DNA of 21,131 nucleotides from assembly GCA_013416795.1 (NCBI GenBank), contig RQSC01000006.1, forward strand, positions 233,282-254,412. Direction: 5' to 3'. The position numbers were made by a program, and so were the translations under genes. Below are positions 8,749-17,100 of this stretch, one piece after another (within the stretch, counting starts at the first letter, position 1; every line of letters begins with the position of its first letter). The notes below the pieces were generated by a model. It was not told the origin of the DNA. It did no database searches and saw only the letters and a list, made by a program, of their open reading frames with translations. Source of the stretch: Prasinococcaceae sp. CCMP 1430 (taxonomy: Eukaryota; Prasinodermophyta; Palmophyllophyceae; Prasinococcales; Prasinococcaceae).

Positions 8749-10284
8749 GGCTGCGACGCGCGCGCGTGTATGAGTGCGTGTGTGTGTGTTTGTGTGTGTG
8801 TCTGTGTGTTTGCGTGTGGGCAATTAGGGGCGGCGCGCGCGCGCGCGCCGGTGTGGCGCGAAGAGCGTACACCCACACCCACACCCACACCCACACGCAC
8901 ACGCACGCACACGCACGCGGGCACACACACACACGCCCCTACACACACGCACGCGCTCAGACGCGCACCCGCGCACGCGCGCGCGCGCTCCTGCGATTCG
9001 CCGCGGTCGACGAGGTCGACCCCCCTGCGGTCGTCGGCGCCCGCGCGCCGTTTCCGGCGCGCGTGTACACACACGCGCACGCGCGCGCACACACGCACCT
9101 GCGCGCATCACACACGCGCCGCGCAGCCCAGGCGCACACCCGGGACGCCGCACTCCTGCTCGCGTGCGGGCTCGCGCGCGCGCACGCCTGCCTATGTGTG
9201 TGTCGGTGTGTGCGTGCCTGCGCGTGTGTGTGTACGTGTACGTGTGTATGTGTGTGGCCGTTGATGTGTGTGTGTGTGTAGGGCGGTTCCCCGATGCGGC
9301 ACGCCGCGCCGCGCGGGGCTGCGCGCCGCGCGCACCCACTTTCGTATATTCACCATGGTAAGATGAATCGTAATAAATCTGTAATACACGTAATGAAATT
9401 GGGCGCTCGAGTTTGCGGGGAAAAGCGCGCGTGTGTGTGCGCGTGTGTGCGCGTGTTTGTGCGCGTGTGTGTGCGGGTGTGTGCGCGTGTGTGTGCGCGT
9501 GTGTGTGTGCAGGCGGTTGGGTCCGCGCGAGGGTCTACGCGTGCGGACTTGACCGGAGAGCGCGCGCTGCGCGACCGGCCGGCTGGTGTGTGGACGTGCG
9601 CGTCCGTGCGTTAGCGGCGTTCATGCGTGCGTGCGTGCGTGTGAGCGCGCGTGTGATGACGAGCGCGCGTGTGAGCGCGCGCGTGTGCGCGCGTGAACGC
9701 GTGTGTGTGCGCGTGAGCGCCTGGGCGCGTGCGCGTGCGCGCGCGCCAATCCCGCGCCGCTCAACGGCCAGGATACGCGCTCCACGGGTGCAGCCGACGC
9801 GCGACCGACGAGCGCCTCCCTCGCCACGCGGGCGCCTCGCGCGCGCGCGGCCATCGCTGCTCCCGCCCCTCCCGTCAGGGGGGAGGGGGGGGGGGGGGGG
9901 GGGGGGGAGGGGGATCGCGTGCGCTGTGGCGCCGCTGCAAACCTGCTGCGAACAGCGGCTCGCGGCGCAGGTTCAGGTTCTGAACGATTTTTTGGTATCG
10001 ATGCATAAAGGGTTTACATCCTTCGAGCAAATTGCGCAAATCGACCTTTCACTCGGGGGTAATTATTCGCGAGCGCCAAAGATCCCGAATACGCGCGGGG
10101 CGCCGCGGCTCAGACCCGGTGCGCCAAGCCCTGCCCGGGTGTGCCGGAATCGAGGGCGATCGGCGCGGCGGGAGTTCGAAACGCGATCGAATTCGCAGGT
10201 GCGCGCGCCCGCCACAGCGCGCGCGCGCTGCAGGAGGGGTGGGTGGGGTGGGGTGGTGGTGGTGGCGGTGCGTGTGTGTGTGTG
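8749..10284. other. Divergent spacer between CFAP52 and the EF-hand gene
   Basis: About 1.5 kb of alternating CA-rich (8868-8960, 9060-9105) and GT-rich (9190-9280, 9425-9510, 9620-9720) low-complexity DNA. It must hold the CFAP52 promoter and probably the 5' end of the EF-hand gene. Two less GC-rich islands stand out: about 9348-9406, with CGTATATTC and a caccATG followed by GTAAGA, and about 9985-10090, with an ATG at 10001 followed by 66 open codons to a possible donor at 10199. Either may be part of the EF-hand gene's 5' region. No other gene is supported; the long frames here are repeat artefacts. Confidence 0.5.
9878..9913. repeat. G-rich tract with a 23-G run
   Basis: The + strand reads G6, A, then 23 G (9885-9907), then A and G5. 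It lies upstream of the EF-hand gene in the divergent spacer. Such a tract could form a G-quadruplex or be an assembly-length artefact. Confidence 0.85.
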
Positions 10285-10440
10285 TCGGACGCCGCGCGCG
10301 AGCGCTTCGCGCGCAAGGTCGAGGCCGAGGAGCTGCGGCGCGCCTTCGACCGGCTCGACGTCAAGGGGGACGGGAAGGTCGACGCGGAGGAGCTCAGCCA
10401 GGTGCGCGCGCACGCGCATCTCCCTGTGTGTGTGTGCGTG

Positions 10441-10481
<41 letters not shown>

Positions 10482-10923
10482 GTGTGCCTGCGGCGGTCGT
10501 TTGCCCGCGCGTTCATATTCGCGTGTCGGTTGGGCCACGCTTGCGCTCGCTCGCGCGCGCGCGCGAGCTGCGCGCGTCGTCTGGTTGCGGAGCGCGCTCT
10601 CACACACGCGCACGCGCTCTCGCGCGCGCACATGCGCGCCAACGCGTGCCCGCGCGCACCCGCGCGCCGCAGGTCTTCCTCCAGCTCGGCTGCAAGATCA
10701 AGAAGGTCGAGGTCGAGGACATGATCTGGGAGGTCGACGAGGACATCGACAAGTGCGTCAGCTGGTCCGAGTTTCAGCAGATGTACCACCGATGCAGGCA
10801 GGACAAGGTACGCGCGCGCGCCGCTCGCCTCGGGCGTGCTGCGCGTGCACACGCTCGACCCTGACGGATCCGTCTCGCACGCCGCCACACACACACACAC
10901 GCACACACACACACACACACACG

Positions 10924-10994
<71 letters not shown>

Positions 10995-11575
10995 CAACAC
11001 ACACACGCGCACGCACGCACGCACCCGCGCTCCTTTTCCCAGACGGGCTACGAGCCTCGCCGCCTGTACAACGTGGTCGAGTTCCTCATGACCGACAAGG
11101 ACGACAGCGGGGCGGTGTCCGTGGAGGAGGCCATGCGCGTGCTGTACCTGCGGCACGGCAAGGCCGACCTCGACGAGCACCTCACCGAGCTCTTCGGACA
11201 CGCGGACATGAACTCGGAGAAGGTGCGTGTGCGCGCGCGTGCGTGCGAGCGCGTGCACACACGTGTGTGTGTGTGTGTTTACGCATCCGTTCGCGTGTGT
11301 GGATGCGTATGCGCGTGCGCGAGCGCACACGCACACGCGCGCATGCGCACGCCGACACTCGCTCACTCGCACACACACACACACACACGCACGTACACAC
11401 ACACGCACACACACACGCACACACACACACACGTCAGGACCTGAGCCTCACCGAGTTCCTGCACGCGCTGAACGTCATCCAGGTCAAGATGCTGATGCGC
11501 AACAAGGCCAACACCAAGAACTACAAGCCGCCCTTGCCCGGCGGCAGCAGCAAGGCGAAGAAGGGGCTGCGCTGA
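10285..11575 (+). CDS. Four-EF-hand calcium-binding protein (calmodulin-like), 5' end unresolved
   Basis: Well-supported exons: about 10285 (or 10318) to 10401, 10673-10807, 11043-11222, 11438-11575 (TGA). All three introns between them are phase 0. Four EF-hand loops are visible: [12 protein letters not shown] (Lys at position 3, probably weak), [24 protein letters not shown] (canonical) and DMNSEKDLSLTE, the last rebuilt only by splicing 11222 to 11438. Between loops are helices such as [10 protein letters not shown] and HLTELFGHA. The C-terminus is basic and Pro/Gly-rich ([17 protein letters not shown]). Known: such proteins bind calcium and act as sensors. The pathway is not identifiable from sequence. 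Its head-to-head position with CFAP52 raises, but does not show, a flagellar role. The first coding exon is uncertain: no in-frame ATG precedes 10285 in that frame, so an upstream exon (for example from ATG 10001 to 10198) is needed. Confidence 0.82.
10886..10990. repeat. (CA)n microsatellite in EF-hand intron 10808-11042
   Basis: About 105 bp of CA dinucleotides with a few G interruptions fills the centre of the intron. Unlike most introns here it lacks a GT-rich front half. Confidence 0.92.
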
Positions 11576-11924
11576 GGGCCGAGGCGGGCGCGCGCGCGCG
11601 CGCGCGCAGCCGCCGCGCTATGGAGTAACGCCGCGCGCACGCGCAGCGCGGAGGAGACGACAGCGCCGCGCGCGCGGCGGACGGCGCGCGTGCGCGCGTG
11701 TGCGTGTGTGTGGCTGCCTGTGTGCGTGGCTGCGTGTGTGTACGTGCGCTGGTATGTGACGCACTGCTCGTGCGCACCTCCGAGCCATTGCGCTGGCGTG
11801 TGCGCCTGTGGGCGTGCGCGTGCACGTCCGTGCACGTTGCACACTCCTGCGACACACACACACACACATACACACACGTTGCACGCAGACCAGCACGCGC
11901 GCACACGCTTTGAACATAGACGAG

Positions 11925-11929
11925 CACAC

Positions 11930-11987
<58 letters not shown>

Positions 11988-12063
11988 GCACACACACACA
12001 CACATGCACGCGCACACACACACACACACTCGCACACACACGCGCACACACACGCACACACAC
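11925..12063. repeat. Long interrupted (CA)n microsatellite
   Basis: About 140 bp of CA dinucleotides with scattered G, T and AA interruptions. It lies in intergenic DNA downstream of the EF-hand gene. Confidence 0.92.
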
Positions 12064-12092
12064 GCCCGCGCATGGCGTCGCGTCGGACCCTC

Positions 12093-12098
12093 AATAAA
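12093..12098 (+). promoter_or_regulatory. Possible polyadenylation signal AATAAA
   Basis: AATAAA sits in CTCAATAAACCC, 518 nt beyond the EF-hand stop codon and just after the CA array. The distance is long and many protists do not use this hexamer, so it is only a candidate. Confidence 0.2.
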
Positions 12099-12563
12099 CC
12101 CTTTTCAAAAGTAACCCCAAACACGAACCTAAACCCCATTGACGCGGCTCGCACGTGCGCCTGCCGTTGGCGGCACGTGGCAATTCCCACGGAAATCGAA
12201 TTGTACCTCGTTTACATTCCACAATACATCACAAACGACGGAAACGCGCGCACATTACACACATTTGTAAAATGGATCCCCAGCAGCTGCTGCGGCACGT
12301 CACGCGACGACGCGGAGGTTCACGTTTGAACCAAATCCTCCCATTCCGCGTTTTTAGTACTTCATTACAACCAATGTGATATCTAACGACGCGCGTCGTC
12401 TGAATCGGCGCAGTTGTAGCCGCGTATCGGCGCGACGACGGGGGGCGGGGGGCGGGGCGCCCGCGCGCGCGCGCGACGGGTTCCACATTTTCCAGTATTT
12501 CTGTGGATTATATGCAATATCCACCTTCGGGTGTGTAAGGTTATAGTACATCTAAAAAGCCAA

Positions 12564-12596
12564 GAATGGATTCCATTTTATGAATGGATTCCATTT
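12564..12596. repeat. Tandem palindrome, two ATGGATTCCAT units 18 bp apart
   Basis: GAATGGATTCCATTT occurs at 12564-12578 and again at 12582-12596. Each unit contains ATGGA-T-TCCAT, an inverted repeat with a one-base centre. The arrangement resembles a paired binding site for a dimeric protein or the remnant of a small element end. Confidence 0.75.
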
Positions 12597-12824
12597 GAAA
12601 TGAGGGGGGAAGCGCGCGGGGCGGTGCTGCGGGCAGGAGCGGCGATGAGCATTCCCACGCGCCCACTGCGCGCAGCTGCAGTCCTCTTGCCATTCGATTC
12701 AGCTCGGAAGGAAACGTGCACGTCACCCAGCACAGCGGCCACGCAGCGCTCTGCTCCATTCAGAGGCACCGAAAGTGCAAGCAGCGGCGTGGACAGCGCC
12801 AGTGCCAGCGTATTCGCCTTGGCG

Positions 12825-12825
12825 N

Positions 12826-12855
<30 letters not shown>
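12825..12855. repeat. CA microsatellite with an ambiguous base (N)
   Basis: The only N in the window, at 12825, directly precedes about 30 bp of CA repeat. This marks a place where the assembly could not resolve the repeat edge, so array length and nearby sequence are uncertain. Confidence 0.9.
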
Positions 12856-12857
<2 letters not shown>

Positions 12858-13075
12858 GTCACACACTCCACGCCCCTGCCACGCTCGCGCGTTCGCAGCG
12901 CGCTCGGGGGGGACCGGCTGCTCCCACAAACCCAAACCCACCCGCCGCGCATTTAGGGTCGACACGCCCGCGCATCAGGGTCTGCATTCATTAGGGCTTT
13001 GGCACGTGGGCGGCTCGGCTTGACGGCGAGATGCGCGTAAGGCTGTTTCAAATCACCACATCACGCGGTTTTGAT

Positions 13076-13102
13076 GTCAATATTACATATATTTTTAATT
13101 AG
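13076..13102 (+). promoter_or_regulatory. AT-rich TATA-like region before the small gene
   Basis: The stretch around TCAATATTACATATATTTTT is the most AT-rich in this half of the window and ends about 30 bp before the proposed ATG at 13132. Its position and composition fit a core promoter for the small + strand gene. Confidence 0.4.
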
Positions 13103-13131
13103 ACGGTGATGAAATGAAAGCTGGCCCGTCG

Positions 13132-13556
13132 ATGGCTGAGATCTGCTCTGCCATGCGCGTGTGAGCGTGTGTGCGTACCACCCACGCGCGTGTGTGTGTG
13201 CGTGCGCGCGCGTGTGTGTGCGTGTGTGCGTGTGTGTGTGCGATCGCGTGCACGCGCTGGCGCGCGCGCAGCTGTGGTACTTCGACCGCCTGCGCGCGCG
13301 CGAGGAGATCCGCAAGGAGTGCGAGGAGCTCGGCATCGACGTCAAGTCGATGGGCATCGAGCGCAAGGACCAGCTGCGCTACCTGCGCGACGCGGTGAGG
13401 GGCGGGCAGACCGCCGACCAGGCGATGGAGGCCGTCGCGGAGGCGGCCTTCATCAGCGCGGTCAAGTTCGGCGGCATCTACGAGGTCACCAAGTGGAGGA
13501 AGTGGTTCGAGGACAGGGGAAAGTCGCCGCCAAACCCGAGTAAACCACGCCAGTGA
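13132..13556 (+). CDS. Small hypothetical protein, about 103 residues
   Basis: The model has exon 1 at 13132-13158 (MAEICSAMR) and exon 2 at 13272-13556 (TGA), joined in phase 0 across a 113-nt GT-rich intron (donor GTGTGAG, acceptor GCGCAG). Exon 2 is clearly protein-like: a charged amphipathic helix (LWYFDRLRAREEIRKECEEL), then GIDVKSMGIERKDQLRYLRDAV, an alanine-rich helix, AFISAVKFGGIYEVTKWRKW, and a polar Pro/Ser tail. No signal peptide or membrane segment is evident. I do not recognise the family. The exon 1 assignment is weaker than exon 2, since it rests on the nearby ATG, the correct phase and the TATA-like DNA upstream. It is tail to tail with the glutamate synthase gene. Confidence 0.6.
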
Positions 13557-14130
13557 CGCGTCCCGTGTGTGCTGCGAGGCTGTGGCGATGGTGTGTGTGT
13601 GTGTGTGTTTGTGTGTGCGGAGAGGCGGGGCACGTGCGGTCTTGCGGTCGGCGTCGCCGTCTCCCTCTCTCATTCTCGTCCGCGCGCGCGCTCGCTCCCG
13701 GCGTGAACGCCAACCGCGCGTCCCCCAACCTCTTCCGTCCCCGCGCCCACGGTCGCGAGCTGCGGGGCATCGCGCGCACTCGCCTCCCACCCACGCTGCC
13801 GCACGTGAGCACACACCAGCACGCCCACGCGCCAGCGCAACACAAGCAGCCCGAGCGCGCGCCGGCGCGTCCGTCCGTCCGCCCGTCCGCCTGTCTAGAC
13901 TAGAAACAGTAGGTCGTTATAACAGAAATGCGCGCGCAGTCCCTTCATCGTTCGCTCCTCGCATTCGCTCTCTGCCGCACCAATCGCTCGCGAGGGGGAA
14001 ATTGTGTGTGTGTGCCGTCCGTGCAATCGTCCGCGCGTGCGCTCGCTCGTTCGCGGGCGGCGCCCCCGCCGCCATCGCGAACGCGCGCACACAAGGCGCG
14101 CGCGCTTCGTGCCGACGCGCGGCACCTTCT
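13557..14130. other. Convergent spacer between small gene and glutamate synthase
   Basis: 574 bp between two converging stop codons. It has a short GT run (13590-13618), a GC-rich low-complexity stretch, and a local inverted-repeat-like segment (CTGTCTAGACTAGAAACAG, 13890-13908). It should contain both 3' UTRs. No gene or clear polyadenylation hexamer is seen. Confidence 0.5.
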
Positions 14131-17100
14131 TCAGGCGCGCGCGCCGCTGGGGTCGAGGCTGTCGCGCGAGCGCCTCCTCGCGGCGCCCGCGCCCCTGTCG
14201 CCGTTGCTCGCATTGCGCCTGCCGCGCGTCATGACGTTGCTCCCCATCCCGATGGCCTCGGCGCCCTCCTTGTCGAGGCCGTCCAGGTAGCTGCCGACGG
14301 AGCGGGCGGCGCCGCGGCCCTCGGCAATGGCCCACACCACGAGGCTCTGGCCGCGGCGGCAGTCGCCCGCGGTGAACACGCCCTCCACCGCCGTGGCGAA
14401 CTCGCCGTAGGTGGCCTTGTAGTTGGTGCGCGCGTCCAGGCCGACGCCGAGCGCCTTGGCGACGACGTCCTCGGGGCCCAAAAAGCCCATGGCGAGCAGC
14501 GCGAGGTCGCACTCGAAGTGCTCCTCGCTGCCCTCGACCTCGACCATGCGCGGGCGCCCGCCGGGCACGTCGGCCGGCAGCCACTCAACGCGCACCGTGT
14601 CGATGCCCACCAGCGCGCCCGTGCCCTCGTCGCGCACGAAGCGCTTAGTGAGCACCTCGTACGAGCGCGGGTCGGCGCCGTCGCGCGCCGTGGCCTCGGC
14701 GTGGCCGTAGTCCACCTTGAAGGTGCGCGGGTACTGAGGCCACGGGTTCTTGACGTCGTCGCGCGCCTCCGGCGCCTGCGGCATGAGCTCGAAGTTGACC
14801 AGGCTGTCGCAGCCGTGGCGCAGCGCGGTGCCGATGCAGTCCGTGCCCGTGTCGCCGCCGCCGATGACCACCACCTTCTTGCCCTTGGCGCTGAGCTCCT
14901 TGCCGTCGGTGAGATTCGAGTCGAGCAGGCTCTTGGTGTTGGCCTTGAGGAACTCCATGGCGAAGTGCACGCCGTCGCCCTCGCGGCCCTCCACCGGCAG
15001 GTCGCGCGGGCGCGTGGCGCCGACCGCCAGCACGAGCGCGTCGTGCGACGCGTGCAGCGCGTCCAGCGCGTACCGCTCGTCGCCGCCGACGTTGGCGTTG
15101 GTGACGAAGCGCACGCCCTCCTCCGCCATGAGGTCCACGCGGCGCTGGACGACGTTCACCTTGTCCGCCTTGGGGTTGGGCACGCCGTACATCATGAGGC
15201 CGCCCACGCGGTCGTCGCGCTCGTACACCGTCACCATGTGGCCCGCGCGGTTGAGCTCGTCGGCGGCGGCGAGCCCCGCCGGGCCCGAGCCGATGATGCC
15301 CACGCTGCGCCCCGACCGCACCAGCGGCGGGCGGGGCACCATCCAGCCCTTCTCGAAGCCCATGTCGATGATGGTGCACTCGATGGACTTGATGGACACG
15401 GGGTCCTCGATGATGCCCAGCGTGCACGCGCCCTCGCACGGCGCGGGGCACACGCGCCCGGTGAACTCGGGGAAGTTGTTGGTCTCCAGCAGGCGCTCGA
15501 GCGCGTCGCGCCAGCGGCCCTGGTGCACGAGCGCGTTCCACTCGGGGATCTTGTTGCCCAGCGGGCAGCCGCTCTTCTCGGGGTGGTGCGTGAGCGCGCT
15601 CGCCTCGGAGTGCGACGTGCTCTGGCAGTACGGCGTGCCGCAGTCCATGCAGCGGGCGGCCTGCGAGTGCAGCTGCGAGTGGAGCTCCTCGCCGGCCAGC
15701 GGCTCGGAGCTCGAGGCGCTCGAGGCGGTGCGCACGACCTCCTCCCAGTCGTTGAGGCGCTCGGTGGCGTCGCGGTACGGCAGTCCCTTGCGGGCGATCT
15801 CAAGGAAGCCCCGGCGCTTGTCGGCGGTGCCCACGGGCACCACGTCGGGCAGGGGGTGCTGCTCGCGCGACCGCCGGGCGGCGTCCTTGATCTCGTGCAG
15901 CTTACCGTAGCCGCCGGCGAGGGCGATGCGCTTGAGCTCCTCGAAGGCGTCCACGCCGCGGTTGGCCATCTCGGCGGCGGCCTCCTCGACGAGCCGCTCC
16001 GCCTCGGCCTCGGCGAGCGCGCGCTTGTAGTCGCGCGGCGCCACCTTGACGAAGTGGCGGACGGAGGCGACCCAATCATCCAGCACCTCCGCCGCCAGCG
16101 TGGAGCCCGTGCGCTCGAGGTGGGTCTCCACCATGGTGCGCACGGTGGCCACGTCCTCCGCCGAGGCCTCGGCGAGCGGCTCGAGGTCGACCGTCTCCAT
16201 GTTGCAGCGCGCGGGGAACTCGCGCTTGGGGTCGTACACGAACGCCCAGCCGCCCGACATGCCCGCCGCGAAGTTCTTGCCCGTGGGGCCGAGCACGACC
16301 AGCACGCCGCCGGTCATGTACTCGGCGCCGTGATCGCCGACGCCCTCCACCACCGCGCGCGCGCCGCTATTGCGCACGGCGAAGCGCTCGGCCGCCAGCC
16401 CGCTGAAGTACGCCTCGCCGGCCGTCGCGCCGTACAGGGCGGCGTTGCCGACGATGACGTTGCGCCTGGCCTCGTACAGCACGCCCTTGGGCGGGTACAC
16501 CACCACGCGCCCGCCGCTGAGCCCCTTGCCCACGTAGTCGTTGGCGTCGCCCTCCAGGTCGAACTCGATGCCGTTCGCGAGCCAGACGGCGAACGACTGC
16601 CCGCCGTGGCCGCTGAAGCGCACGCTGATCGTGCCGTCGGGCAGCCCCTTGCGGCCGTAGCGCTTCGACACCTCGTAGCTGAGCATGGCGCCCGCCGCGC
16701 GGTCCTCGTTGCCGATCGGGAAGCCGAAGCTAGCCCGTACGTTGCCGCCGCCCTCGAGGGCGCCCGCGCAGCGCGCGATGAGGTAGTTGTCGATGTGCGT
16801 CTCGATCGAGTGGTCCTGCACCTCGCTCTTGTGCTGCGGCGCGGCCGCGTCGATCGCGCTCGCAGGCAGCAGGAGCGCGCTGAGGTCCACCCCGGCGAGC
16901 TTGGCGTTGGACGCGATGAGCTCGTGGTTGGGCTCGAGCAGGTCCGCTCGGCCCACCATCTCGTCGATGGTGCGGAAGCCCAGCTCGGCCATGATCTCGC
17001 GCAGCGACTCCGCCAGCAGGTAGAAGAAGGTGACGACGTTCTCGGGCGTGCCCTCGAACTTGGCGCGCAGCTCGGGGTCCTGCGTGGCGATGCCCACCGG

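Larger units (their letters stand above)
11576..13131. other. Repeat-rich spacer with an AT-richer island
   Basis: 1.55 kb separates the EF-hand stop from the small unknown gene. From 11576 to 12070 it is GC, GT and CA repeats. From about 12080 to 12600 and from 13040 to 13110 it is clearly less GC-rich than the rest of the window. It holds an AATAAA (12093-12098), a CAGCAGCTGCTG palindrome (12281-12292) and a tandem palindrome at 12564-12596. Short open frames here (for example 12155-12379) show no recognisable protein, so I call no gene. Confidence 0.55.

Noticed and set aside
10141-10284. Upstream extension of the first EF-hand exon through the poly-Gly/CVCV stretch
   Set aside because: The sequence is TGG/GTG repeat DNA translated as Gly-rich and Cys-Val runs, typical of introns here. 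Using the acceptor at 10233 with the donor at 10199 would give an intron of only 35 nt.
12155-12379. Short + frame with an ATG in the AT-richer island
   Set aside because: It has no recognisable family, no intron or promoter support, and a length expected by chance. I left it as spacer.
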